From Clostridia bacterium (GTDB lineage: Bacteria > Bacillota > Clostridia > TANB77 > CAG-508): a stretch of 33,112 bases of DNA. Position 1 is the stretch's first letter; every line of letters begins with the position of its first letter. The DNA is taken from NCBI GenBank assembly GCA_017886645.1, contig JAGHJM010000026.1:1-33112 (forward strand). Direction: 5' to 3'. The notes beneath the pieces are model-generated. The model did no database searches. It had not been told where the DNA came from and worked only from the letters and a program-made list of their open reading frames with translations. Below are positions 24,023 to 32,148 of this stretch, piece after piece. Position numbers and translations under genes: made by a program.

Positions 24023-24325
24023 ATGAACATAAAAATAAAAGATTTATTGCCAATTGGTTCTATTGTAATTTTAAAAGATGGAGAGCAACCACTTATGATT
24101 TATGGTATTATGCAATTAGATGGTAAGAAAGGTTTATTTAGTAAACAAAAGGAATATGATTATGTTTCTGTACCTTATCCACAAGTAAATTTAGGGGCTG
24201 GAATGACTTTTTTGTTTAATCATGAAGATATTAAAGAAATTATTTTTAGAGGATATGAAGATGAGGAAAGAGATAAATTCTTAAATGAATTATCTAATCG
24301 TTATGAGAAAGAAAATGAAAAATAG
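24023..24325 (+). CDS. DUF4176-like protein, 100 aa
   Basis: The start of the protein (KDLLPIGSIVILKDGEQPLMIYGIMQ) and the later YDYVSVPYPQVNLG are the hallmarks of the DUF4176 family: a small beta-rich cytoplasmic protein that often sits near type VII secretion or toxin genes in Firmicutes. No ESX/T7SS gene is visible here. AAGGAG precedes the ATG by about seven bases. It is probably co-transcribed with the pentapeptide protein 16 bases downstream. Function unknown. Confidence 0.75.
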   Translation: MNIKIKDLLPIGSIVILKDGEQPLMIYGIMQLDGKKGLFSKQKEYDYVSVPYPQVNLGAGMTFLFNHEDIKEIIFRGYEDEERDKFLNELSNRYEKENEK

Positions 24326-24341
24326 CAAGAGAAGGGAAATA

Positions 24342-24971
24342 ATGAACATATTACTGCCACAAAAAATGAATTTAAGTAATTTTAAAAACGAGAAAATAAC
24401 TGATATAAGTAGTGAAAATATAGAATATGCTAATTTTGAAAATGACGAATGTAATAATATAAAATTAGAAAATGTTGATTTTGAGTGCTGTAAATTTAAA
24501 AATATTTCTATACAAAATGGAAAGCTAGAAAAGGTTACATTTCAAGACGCTATATTTGAAAACTGTAATTTTTCTAATTCAAATTTTATTGACACAGCAT
24601 TTATAAGATGTGAATTTAAAAACTGTAAACTTACAGGATGTAACTTGTCCGAAGATAGATTATATAATGTTATTTTTATAGATACTAATGCTAATTATAT
24701 TAATTTATCAATGGCTAGTATAGAAAATATCTTGTTCAAAAATTCTCAACTAAGAAATAGTTATTTTCAAGAAACAAAAATAAAAAATATAGTGTTTGAA
24801 AATGTTGATTTAACACAAGCTCAATTCTTTAAAACTAGTTTAAAGGGAATAGATTTATCTAGTTGTAACATAGAGGGGATTGCTGTTTCACTTGAAGATA
24901 TTAAAGGTGCGATAGTAGACGAGCTTCAAGCTGTAAATTTATTATATTTAATAGGTGTGAAAGTAAAATAA
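24342..24971 (+). CDS. Pentapeptide-repeat protein
   Basis: Start at ATG 24342 (after GAAGGGA) is preferred to upstream in-frame ATGs at 24285 and 24315, which overlap the preceding gene. The 209-aa product shows the A(N/D)LxN-type five-residue periodicity across most of its length: ANFEN, VDFEC, CKFKN, AIFEN, CNFSN, SNFID, CEFKN, CKLTG, CNLSE, then VLFKNS-, VDLTQ-, IDLSS-like repeats. It should fold as a right-handed quadrilateral beta-helix. Members such as MfpA and Qnr mimic DNA and protect gyrase, but most have no known role, and none can be assigned here. Confidence 0.85.
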   Translation: MNILLPQKMNLSNFKNEKITDISSENIEYANFENDECNNIKLENVDFECCKFKNISIQNGKLEKVTFQDAIFENCNFSNSNFIDTAFIRCEFKNCKLTGCNLSEDRLYNVIFIDTNANYINLSMASIENILFKNSQLRNSYFQETKIKNIVFENVDLTQAQFFKTSLKGIDLSSCNIEGIAVSLEDIKGAIVDELQAVNLLYLIGVKVK

Positions 24972-25003
24972 AAGGAATATCATAAAATAGATATTCCTTT
25001 TAC
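24970..25003. terminator. Bidirectional terminator between convergent genes
   Basis: AAAAGGAATATC / GATATTCCTTTT with an 8-base loop. It ends the pentapeptide operon and, read leftwards, the short-chain dehydrogenase gene. Confidence 0.85.
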
Positions 25004-25008
25004 TATAT

Positions 25009-25791
25009 CTAAACTCCAACACTCATTGTTTCAGGAAGAGTAGAACCACCGTCTATAACATAACTTTGACCTGTTAAATATGAAGCTTCATTACTTGCTA
25101 GAAATGCAGCAAGTTCACCTAGCTCTTCTATAGTTCCTAATCTTTTCATAGGAATGCCATTTGCAATTCCTTCTACTACTGAGGCAGGATTATTACTATC
25201 AGAATCTTTTGCAATTCCTTCTACCATTGGAGTCATAATATACCCAGGAAGAATTGCATTTACTCTTATACCTTTATCTACAACTTCTGCAGCTAGCCCT
25301 TTTGTAAATCCTAATATAGCAGCTTTTGTTGTAGCATATGCAACTTCACCAGTATCTGCAACCATTGTTCCAGTAACAGAAGATAAATTAACAATTGAAG
25401 CACCTTTTCCCATGTATGGAACTACAGCTTTAGACATATTCCATGTACCTTTTATATTAATATCAAAATGGAAATCTCTTATTTCATCAGATGTTTCTAA
25501 AAATGGGGTTAGTTTTGCTACACCTGCATTATTTACTAATACATCAACTTTACCATATTTTTGAATTACTGCATTTACAGCATCCTCAATTTTTTTACTA
25601 TCACGAATATCTACTAAATATCCATCTACTTCATATCCTTCTTTTCTTAAATTATCAACTGTTTCATTTAATTTTTCAGAATAATCAAATATTGATACTT
25701 TTGCACCATATTTTAGAAATACTTTAACTATACCTAAGCCATTTCCCATTGCTCCACCTGTAACTATTGCAATTTTATCTTGTAATTTCAT
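25009..25791 (-). CDS. ucpA: Short-chain dehydrogenase/reductase, UcpA-like
   Basis: The 260-aa protein is a classical SDR. The dinucleotide motif is TGGAMGNG (11-18), NNAG lies at 87-90, the active site has Ser138 (NLSSVTG) and YATTK (Tyr152, Lys156). The stretches FHFDINIKGTWN and SYLTGQSYVIDGG...LPETMSVG match the Escherichia coli UcpA type closely, including the C-terminal end, which is not conserved in other SDRs. The substrate is unknown; NAD(P)H-dependent oxidation or reduction of a carbonyl/hydroxyl is expected. GGAGG precedes the ATG, and a promoter with a palindrome over its -10 lies just upstream. It is divergent from the HAD gene. Confidence 0.9.
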   Translation of the reverse strand: MKLQDKIAIVTGGAMGNGLGIVKVFLKYGAKVSIFDYSEKLNETVDNLRKEGYEVDGYLVDIRDSKKIEDAVNAVIQKYGKVDVLVNNAGVAKLTPFLETSDEIRDFHFDINIKGTWNMSKAVVPYMGKGASIVNLSSVTGTMVADTGEVAYATTKAAILGFTKGLAAEVVDKGIRVNAILPGYIMTPMVEGIAKDSDSNNPASVVEGIANGIPMKRLGTIEELGELAAFLASNEASYLTGQSYVIDGGSTLPETMSVGV

Positions 25792-25815
25792 ACTAAATAC
25801 CTCCTTTTACATGTA

Positions 25816-25844
25816 ATTATATATGTAAAAGATTGAAAAGTAAA
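25816..25844 (-). promoter_or_regulatory. Promoter of the SDR gene with overlapping inverted repeat
   Basis: On the minus strand: TTTACT at 25844-25839, a 17-base spacer and TATAAT at 25821-25816. An inverted repeat TTTTACAT (25805-25812) / ATGTAAAA (25823-25830) brackets the -10, as an operator would. Confidence 0.6.
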
Positions 25845-25846
25845 TA

Positions 25847-25875
25847 TTGTAATTAAAGTAAAAAACTAATATAAT
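25847..25875 (+). promoter_or_regulatory. Promoter of the HAD gene
   Basis: TTGTAA at 25847-25852, a 17-base spacer and TATAAT at 25870-25875. Its -35 is two bases from the -35 of the divergent SDR promoter, so the polymerases would compete. Confidence 0.65.
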
Positions 25876-25916
25876 AGCAAGAAGTAGATAAACGTTTTTA
25901 TAATGGAGGAAACAAA

Positions 25917-26624
25917 GTGTATAATGTAATTATTTTTGATTTAGATGATACTCTTACAAATGATGAAGAAAATATAAAAGAAGCATTTAAAGAGGTAATG
26001 AAACATAGAAAAGAAACATACGATGATAATAAATTTTCAAAATTTTATAAAATAGACAAAAAAACATGGAAGGAAAGAGCGGAAGGAAAATTAATTACAC
26101 CATATGAAGATGATAATGAAAAGAAAGCGGAATGGTTAAGAGCATATAGGTTTTTAGAATATTATAATAATGAAATTACATATAATGAGGCTGTTGAAAT
26201 AAATAGTATTTATATGGAAGGTATGAAGAAAAATGTAGTACCTAGAGAATATGCATTAGATATAATGAAATATTTATATGAAAAAAATTATAAAATTGTT
26301 ATTGTAACAAATGGACCAACTATACCACTAAAAACGAAAATAGAAAAATTAGGAATTTCAAGTTATGTAAGTAATGTATTTTCAGCAGAAGAAATAGGTG
26401 CAATGAAACCACATAAAATTTTTTATGAAGGGCTTTTCAAAAAAGCCAACATAATAAAAAGTGATAAAATTCTTTTTATAGGAGATGAACTAGAAAAAGA
26501 TATAAAGGGTGGAATAGAAAATGGTATGGATACTTGTTGGTGTAACTATAATGGAGACAAGAATAGGAAATATAATATAAACTATGAGATACATAGTTTA
26601 AAAGAATTAGAAAATATTTTGTAG
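25917..26624 (+). CDS. HAD-superfamily hydrolase, YjjG-like phosphatase
   Basis: The start is GTG at 25917, with GGAGG seven bases upstream. The 235-aa protein has all four HAD motifs: FDLDDT (nucleophile Asp8, acid/base Asp10), VTNG (Thr131), MKPHK (Lys164) and GDELEKD (Asp190, Asp196). A helical cap (about 15-105) lies between motifs I and II, as in subfamily IA. The order and the sequence IFDLDDTLTNDEENI resemble YjjG/pyrimidine nucleotidase-type enzymes that hydrolyse small phosphate monoesters. The true substrate cannot be read from the sequence. A terminator follows. Confidence 0.88.
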   Translation: MYNVIIFDLDDTLTNDEENIKEAFKEVMKHRKETYDDNKFSKFYKIDKKTWKERAEGKLITPYEDDNEKKAEWLRAYRFLEYYNNEITYNEAVEINSIYMEGMKKNVVPREYALDIMKYLYEKNYKIVIVTNGPTIPLKTKIEKLGISSYVSNVFSAEEIGAMKPHKIFYEGLFKKANIIKSDKILFIGDELEKDIKGGIENGMDTCWCNYNGDKNRKYNINYEIHSLKELENIL

Positions 26625-26626
26625 GA

Positions 26627-26658
26627 AATAACTTAGCTTGAAATGCTAAGTTATTTTT
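26627..26658 (+). terminator. Terminator of the HAD gene
   Basis: AATAACTTAGC / GCTAAGTTATT around a 7-base loop, followed by a T run. Confidence 0.85.
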
Positions 26659-26708
26659 GGTAATAACATGTAAAAGGTAAAATATAATATTAATAAAAGG
26701 AGGAGACA

Positions 26709-27167
26709 ATGAAAAATAAAATTATTTTGGCAAAAAATATATTATTACCAATTGTATTAGGTGGTATAGTAGGATTAATAATATCAAGCTTTATTAACTC
26801 AAGTACATTAGAAAAACCACCATTATATCCACCAGATTTTTTGTTTAGTGTAGTTTGGAGTATATTATATTTAATCATGGGAATAGCATATGGAATATTA
26901 GTATATAAAGGGGAGAATGATAAAGAAATAGATAAAATATATTATACACAATTAATAGTTAATCTAATATGGCCAATAATATATTTTGTTTTTGAATTAA
27001 GATTTATTTCTATAATTTGGATTTTAATTTTATTAGTTTTAATAATCTATATGATAAAGTTATTCTATGGTAAAAATAAAATAGTAAGTTATTCACAGAT
27101 ACCATATTTATTGTGGATAATTTTTGCAACATATTTAAATATTGGTACTTTTTTATTAAATATATAA
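26709..27167 (+). CDS. tspO: TspO/MBR-family membrane protein
   Basis: The 152-aa protein has five membrane helices, the family layout. The loop and second-helix motif KPPLYPPDFLFSVVWSILY with LIMGIAYG matches the conserved P-P-x-x-x-x-P-x-W signature, and NLIWPI and ATYLN near the end match the aromatic and C-terminal motifs. TspO proteins bind tetrapyrroles and cholesterol-like ligands and act in stress responses; a ligand cannot be assigned here. AGGAGG precedes the ATG. A TATAAT at 26683-26688 may be its -10, without a clear -35. Confidence 0.9.
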   Translation: MKNKIILAKNILLPIVLGGIVGLIISSFINSSTLEKPPLYPPDFLFSVVWSILYLIMGIAYGILVYKGENDKEIDKIYYTQLIVNLIWPIIYFVFELRFISIIWILILLVLIIYMIKLFYGKNKIVSYSQIPYLLWIIFATYLNIGTFLLNI

Positions 27168-27189
27168 GCTATTATAGTATACATGAAAA

Positions 27190-27236
27190 ATAGGCTCATA
27201 ATGGTATTATATAGTATTACCACTTAATGAGCCTAT
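27190..27236. terminator. Bidirectional hairpin between tspO and the GNAT gene
   Basis: ATAGGCTCAT at 27190-27199 pairs with ATGAGCCTAT at 27227-27236. The intervening 27 bases contain a weaker AT-rich stem. A-rich bases precede it and TTTT follows, allowing function on both strands. Confidence 0.65.
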
Positions 27237-27241
27237 AACTT

Positions 27242-27761
27242 TTATTTGATAGTATATTCATATTTAACCTGTGGAATTCCACCATTTTCTGTATCTTCAT
27301 CAGTATAAACTAATTTTCCTCCCATTTTTTCATAAAACTTTCTGGCATTTGTATTATATTTGTGGCAAGATATAAAAAAGTTATCCACACCTGTGGATTG
27401 AATATGTGAATAAGTTAAATTAAACAGTTTTTTTCCTATACCAAGTTTTTGAAAATCCTTTCTAATATACAAAAGTCCTATTTCTTGAGTATAATTCCTA
27501 AAAGGTCTAAGTGGCTTACCGAAAACCAATATAGCCAATAATTTCTGATTTATATTTAACAACATATAAATGAAAATCTGGGTTTTTTATAATATTTTCA
27601 AATTTTTTAGTATTTTCTTCATAATCGTAATTATCTAATTTTTCGTCTGGGTATAACCCTCTATAAGTAGTTTCCCATATTTCTCTTTTTAAATAAGATA
27701 GTTTTTTACAATCTTCTATTTTAGCTGAAAGGATTGTAATATTTTTTATATCAATATCCAT
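27242..27761 (-). CDS. GNAT N-acetyltransferase interrupted by a +1 frameshift at a CGG codon
   Basis: Start ATG at 27761 has AAGGAG upstream; an upstream in-frame extension lacks a ribosome-binding site. The first part (MDIDIKNITILSAKIEDC ... EIIGYIGFR) is an N-acetyltransferase N-terminal half. It ends TTT CGG TAA at 27524-27516. Skipping the C (27521) gives GFGKPLRPF, then EIGLLYIRKDFQKLGIGKKLF, the acetyl-CoA-binding loop (QKLGIG), NTNARKFYEKMGG and the usual C-terminal strands, for a joined product of 172 aa. GNAT enzymes transfer acetyl from acetyl-CoA to an amine; the substrate is unknown. It may be a pseudogene, a sequencing error or a recoded gene, with the same CGG-to-GGT signature as the TasA-like gene at 1909. 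Confidence 0.8.
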
Positions 27762-27844
27762 AAATATTCTCCTTTTATTTTTTGGAATAAGTATAACATA
27801 TGGAAAGAAATGTGTAAAATGTAATATAAAATAAAAGAAAAAAC

Positions 27845-27873
27845 TTGACAATTTTTGGAATATAATGTAATAT
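27845..27873 (+). promoter_or_regulatory. tracrRNA promoter
   Basis: Consensus TTGACA at 27845-27850, a 17-base spacer and TAATAT at 27868-27873. Transcription would begin near 27880, just before the anti-repeat. Confidence 0.65.
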
Positions 27874-27879
27874 ATTCAT

Positions 27880-27972
27880 ATATTATATCATATCAAAACT
27901 TAGTAGGTTACTATAATAAACTACTAGTGCGGAGTACGCCCCATACATTTCATGTATGGGGTATCTTCTTTC
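27880..27972 (+). ncRNA. tracrRNA of the type II-C system
   Basis: Ends are estimates. Bases 27882-27906 equal, on the same strand, the first 25 bases of the array repeat. They are therefore fully complementary to the 3' part of the minus-strand crRNA repeat. After a four-base bulge (GTTA opposite TTTG), CTATAAT at 27911-27917 pairs with the crRNA start GTTATAG. The downstream part has a small nexus-like stem (GCG-GAGTA-CGC, 27929-27939) and a 10-bp hairpin CCCCATACAT/ATGTATGGGG (27939-27961) followed by TATCTTCTTT, which should terminate transcription. It lies upstream of cas9 and on the same strand. The roughly 32-bp duplex is a good RNase III substrate. Confidence 0.88.
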
Positions 27973-27991
27973 CTACAAAAAATTACAAATT

Positions 27992-28020
27992 TTGACAATT
28001 ATGTAAATCTATGATAGAAT
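27992..28020 (+). promoter_or_regulatory. cas operon promoter
   Basis: TTGACA at 27992-27997, a 17-base spacer and TAGAAT at 28015-28020 with TG extension. AGGAGG (28041-28046) and the cas9 ATG follow. Confidence 0.8.
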
Positions 28021-28051
28021 TAAAAATGTATAAATTTGGTAGGAGGTATTT

Positions 28052-31000
28052 ATGAGATATACTATAGGCTTGGATATTGGGATTGCTTCGATTGGATGGG
28101 CTGTAATAAATAATGATAAAAGTAGAATTGAAGATTTAGGAGTAAGAATATTTAAAAAAGCGGAAAATACAGATGGAAAACCATTAAATTTAGCCAGGAG
28201 AGAAGCAAGAGGAACCAGAAGAAGAATAAGAAGAAGAGCTGTTAGAATGAAGAAAATAAAAGAACTTTTTGTCAAATATGGAATTGTAACAGAAAAAGAA
28301 CTGCAAATATTATATGAACTAAATAGTTCTGATAAAGACGTATGGGAACTAAGGAATTTAGGACTTAAACAACTAATAGATAGAAAAGAGTGGGCAAGAG
28401 TACTAACAAGTATAGCAAAAAGAAGAGGATATAAATCAAATAGGAAAACTGATGAAGAAGATAAAGAAGTAGGCAAATTAAGTAAAGGAACAATTGAAAA
28501 TAAAAAAATATTAGAAGAAAACGGATATTTAACTATAGGAGAAATGTTTTATAAAGATAAAAAATTTATAAATAATAAAAGAAACAAGTCTGGAGAATAC
28601 AATAACACAGTACTAAGGAACATGCTAGTAGAAGAAATTAATATTCTTTTTAAAAAACAAAGAGAATATGGAAGCAAATACGCTAACCAAGAATTTGAGA
28701 AAGAGTATATAGATATTATGTGTTATCAGAAGCCTTTTATAACACCAGAATTATTAGAAAAAATGTTAGGAAAATGCACTTTTGAAAAGAATGAACCTAG
28801 AGCACCAAAAAATAGTTACACATTTGAAAGATATATGCTACTGCAAAAAATAAATAATTTAAGAATATATAGAGGAAATGAGAATATTGAACTGACTTCA
28901 AAACAAAAAGAAGAAATTGTAGATTTAGCATATAAACAAGCAGAGATAAAATACTCCCAAATAAGAAAGAAACTTAATTTGCCATTAGAAACACGATTTT
29001 TAGATTTGAATTATGTTCAAGATAAAAAAGACGATAATTTATCAGAAGAAGATATTATAAAAAAAGTAGAAGATAAAAAATTTGTAAAATTAGAAGGATG
29101 GCATAAAATTAGATTAGCATTAAAATCAATTGGATGTGAAAAAAAATTTGAAGAATTTAGGGAAAATCCATATATGCAAGATACTATTGCTGATGCACTA
29201 ATAAGAAATAAAACAGATGATGCCATTACAGAATATTTAAAAGATAAAAACATTGATGAAAAAATAATAGAAGCAATTTTAAATATTAATTTTACTAAGG
29301 TGGGTCATTTATCTTATAAAGCTATGAAGAAAATCATTCCGGAGTTAGAAAAAGGATATAAATATAATGAAGCATGTCAAAATGTGGGATATGATTTTAA
29401 AGGAATAAAAAATACACCTCAATACAAATTACCTCCAGTATCTGATACTGACGAATTAGTATTAAATCCAGTGGTATTAAGAGCAGTTTCTCAAACTAGA
29501 AAGGTTATCAATGCAATAATAGACAAATATGGATCTCCTATTGCAATATATATAGAAACAGCAAGAGAGCTATCAAAATCATATGATGAGAGAATGCAAA
29601 TTGAAAAGAAACAAAAGGATAATGAGACAAAGAATGAAAAAATAAAGGAATATATAAGAGAGACATTTAACTTTGAACCAAAACCATTTGATATAGTAAA
29701 AATGAAACTATGGAGAGAACAAAATGGAAAATGTCCATATTCGCTTAAATCAATTCCAGCAGAGAGACTATATGAAGAAAACTTTGTTCAAGTTGATCAT
29801 ATAATACCATTTTCAAGAAGCTTTGACGATAGTTATAATAATAAAGTCCTAGTATTAACAGATGAGAATCAAAGAAAAAAGGAAAAAACACCATTTGAAT
29901 ATTTTGGAGAAAATGTTGAAAAGTGGAAATCCTTTGAAGAGTTCGTAGAATCAACGTATAAATTCAATTTAAAAAAGAGACAGAATTTATTGATAAAAAA
30001 CTTTTCAGAAGAAAAGTCAAATGAGTGGGTACAAAGGAATATAAATGATACAAAATATATTGCAAAATTTATGTATAACTATATAACTAATAACTTACAA
30101 TTTGCAGATAGTGAATTAAAGAGAAAAGTATATAATATTAATGGACAAGCAACTGCTGTATTAAGACATTATTGGGGATTAAAAAAAGAAAGAGATAAAT
30201 CAGATAAACATCATGCACAAGATGCAGTAATAATAGCATGTGCAACAAATAAAAATATAAAAAGAGTGTCCGATTATAGTAGAAGAAAAATTTTATATAA
30301 TGATAATAAAACAGAACTTAATAGTGAAATAGAAATAAAGGAACCTTGGCCAAAATTTAGAGAAGAAGTAGAGGCAAGAATGGAAGACTTAGATAATAAT
30401 GGAGAACTTTATGCATTAAAACATGGAGAGTTTAGAAATTATGATGATATAGATATTAGTACAATAAAACCAATTTTTACTTCTAGAATGCCGGAAAGAA
30501 AAATAACTGGAAGTGCTCATAAAGACACTAGGCGTTCAATGAAATTTATAGATAAAGGTTACAATTTTACTGTTGTTAAAAAGTCGTTAAAAAATATAAG
30601 TAAGAAAGAAATAGAGGACATTATTAATAAAAGAGAGTTCAAACCTTTGTATATGTCAGATAAAATTATGTATGACGATATATATGAAAAAATGAAAGAG
30701 TCAAATTTTAAAGCAGAGGAGGCTTTCGAAGGGCCATATATAAAACATAGTAAGAATGGAAAAGGTCCAATAGTAAGAAGCATAAAAGTTCCATCAAGTG
30801 GCAGTTCAGGTGTAAAACTTAAAAATCATTCACTGGCAGAAAATTCAAATATGGTAAGAGTTGATGTGTTTGAGAAAAATAATAAATATTATTTAGTTCC
30901 AATATATACGTCCGATTTTGCTAAGCATAAATTACCCAATAAGGCTATAGCGATTGCAAAAGATGAAAAAGATTGGATAGAAATGACTGATGAGTATAAG

Positions 31001-31249
31001 TTTAAATTTAGCTTATATACGAATGATTTAGTAAAAATAAAAAAGAAAAATGAAAAAGAGTTTTATGCATATTATACCTCTACACATAGGGGAACTGCTG
31101 CTATTAATGTTTTAAGTATTAATGGTGAGGAAAAAATTGGTGGCATAGGTGTAAAAGGACTAGAAGTATTTGAAAAATATAATGTTAGTATATTAGGGGA
31201 AATTAGTAAGGTAAAAAAAGAAAAAAGAGAAGGAGTAAATAAAAAATGA
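28052..31249 (+). CDS. cas9: Cas9 endonuclease, type II-C
   Basis: At 1,065 aa it is in the compact II-C size range. RuvC-I is GLDIGIASIGW with Asp8; the bridge helix (about 47-72) is Arg-rich (ARREARGTRRRIRRR); RuvC-II is YIETARELS with Glu502; HNH is QVDHIIPFSRSFDDSYNNKVLV with His583, Asn597 and Asn606; RuvC-III is KHHAQDA with His721 and Asp724. All catalytic residues are intact, so it should cut both DNA strands with a crRNA:tracrRNA guide. The last 250 residues are the PAM-interacting region (GSGSSGVKL, MVRVDVFEKNNKYYLVPIY); the PAM cannot be read from sequence. It has AGGAGG five bases before ATG and its stop overlaps cas1 (ATGA). Confidence 0.98.
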   Translation: MRYTIGLDIGIASIGWAVINNDKSRIEDLGVRIFKKAENTDGKPLNLARREARGTRRRIRRRAVRMKKIKELFVKYGIVTEKELQILYELNSSDKDVWELRNLGLKQLIDRKEWARVLTSIAKRRGYKSNRKTDEEDKEVGKLSKGTIENKKILEENGYLTIGEMFYKDKKFINNKRNKSGEYNNTVLRNMLVEEINILFKKQREYGSKYANQEFEKEYIDIMCYQKPFITPELLEKMLGKCTFEKNEPRAPKNSYTFERYMLLQKINNLRIYRGNENIELTSKQKEEIVDLAYKQAEIKYSQIRKKLNLPLETRFLDLNYVQDKKDDNLSEEDIIKKVEDKKFVKLEGWHKIRLALKSIGCEKKFEEFRENPYMQDTIADALIRNKTDDAITEYLKDKNIDEKIIEAILNINFTKVGHLSYKAMKKIIPELEKGYKYNEACQNVGYDFKGIKNTPQYKLPPVSDTDELVLNPVVLRAVSQTRKVINAIIDKYGSPIAIYIETARELSKSYDERMQIEKKQKDNETKNEKIKEYIRETFNFEPKPFDIVKMKLWREQNGKCPYSLKSIPAERLYEENFVQVDHIIPFSRSFDDSYNNKVLVLTDENQRKKEKTPFEYFGENVEKWKSFEEFVESTYKFNLKKRQNLLIKNFSEEKSNEWVQRNINDTKYIAKFMYNYITNNLQFADSELKRKVYNINGQATAVLRHYWGLKKERDKSDKHHAQDAVIIACATNKNIKRVSDYSRRKILYNDNKTELNSEIEIKEPWPKFREEVEARMEDLDNNGELYALKHGEFRNYDDIDISTIKPIFTSRMPERKITGSAHKDTRRSMKFIDKGYNFTVVKKSLKNISKKEIEDIINKREFKPLYMSDKIMYDDIYEKMKESNFKAEEAFEGPYIKHSKNGKGPIVRSIKVPSSGSSGVKLKNHSLAENSNMVRVDVFEKNNKYYLVPIYTSDFAKHKLPNKAIAIAKDEKDWIEMTDEYKFKFSLYTNDLVKIKKKNEKEFYAYYTSTHRGTAAINVLSINGEEKIGGIGVKGLEVFEKYNVSILGEISKVKKEKREGVNKK

Positions 31250-32148
31250 GTTGGAGAAGTGTAATTATTACACAACCGACAAAACTGTCTATACAAAATA
31301 GACAATTAAAAATTACGCAGGATGAAGAATGGAGTATACCAATTGAAGATATATCATCTATTGTTTTAGAAACACCACAAATTAGTATTTCATCAAAGGT
31401 AATAAGCCTTATGGCAGATAGTAAAATTGTAATGTATAGTTGTGATGATAAACATATACCGAATGGAGTGTTTATGCCATTTGCACCGCATAGCAGACAA
31501 TTAAGAACATTAAATAAACAAATTTCGTTAACAGAAAGTTTTAATAAGAGATGTTGGCAGAAGATAGTTGTACAAAAAATATTAAACCAAGCAAAAGTAT
31601 TAAAAATGAATAGTAAGGACTTGATGTGTGAACATTTGGAAAAACTATCGTTAAAAGTAAATTCCGGAGATACTACTAACAAAGAAGCTATTGCAGCGAA
31701 AGCATATTTTTCAGCATTATTCGGAAAAAATTTTAGTAGAAACTATGATAATATTTTCAATACAACTTTAAATTATGGCTATGCAATAATAAGAGGAGCC
31801 ATAGCAAGAACTATTGTTTCTTATGGATATATGCCATCTATAGGCATTCACCATAAAAGTGAGTTAAATAATTATAATTTGGCAGATGATTTTATAGAAC
31901 CATTTAGACCGATAGTAGATTTATGGGTAAAACAAAATATATATGAAGAAACAGAATTTGATAAATATATTAGAGCCGATTTAGTCAATCTTTTAAATGT
32001 TGATGTTAAAATACAGGGAAAATTACAATCTGTAAATAATGCTATAAATGTTATGATAGCATCATATACTACTGCGATAAATCAAAAAAAATATGATAAA
32101 CTTGAGTTACCTGAAATAATACCTTTGCAAAATCATAATTATGAGTAA
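31246..32148 (+). CDS. cas1: Cas1 integrase, type II
   Basis: This 300-aa protein is the spacer-integrating nuclease. The metal-binding residues are Glu147 (NKEAIAAKAYFSALFG), His203 (IGIHHKSELNNYNLADD) and Glu218 (DDFIEPFRPIVD), with the same His-to-Glu spacing as in Streptococcus pyogenes Cas1. The N-terminal beta domain (about 1-95) and helical domain are complete. It starts within the cas9 stop (ATGA overlap) and overlaps cas2 by eight bases, so the three genes are one translationally coupled operon. No csn2 or cas4 follows, which places the locus in subtype II-C. Confidence 0.97.
   Translation: MSWRSVIITQPTKLSIQNRQLKITQDEEWSIPIEDISSIVLETPQISISSKVISLMADSKIVMYSCDDKHIPNGVFMPFAPHSRQLRTLNKQISLTESFNKRCWQKIVVQKILNQAKVLKMNSKDLMCEHLEKLSLKVNSGDTTNKEAIAAKAYFSALFGKNFSRNYDNIFNTTLNYGYAIIRGAIARTIVSYGYMPSIGIHHKSELNNYNLADDFIEPFRPIVDLWVKQNIYEETEFDKYIRADLVNLLNVDVKIQGKLQSVNNAINVMIASYTTAINQKKYDKLELPEIIPLQNHNYE

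Noticed and set aside
25154..25564. A 136-codon plus-strand open frame opposite the SDR gene
   Set aside because: It is a shadow of the well-supported SDR coding sequence and has no ribosome-binding site or known motif.
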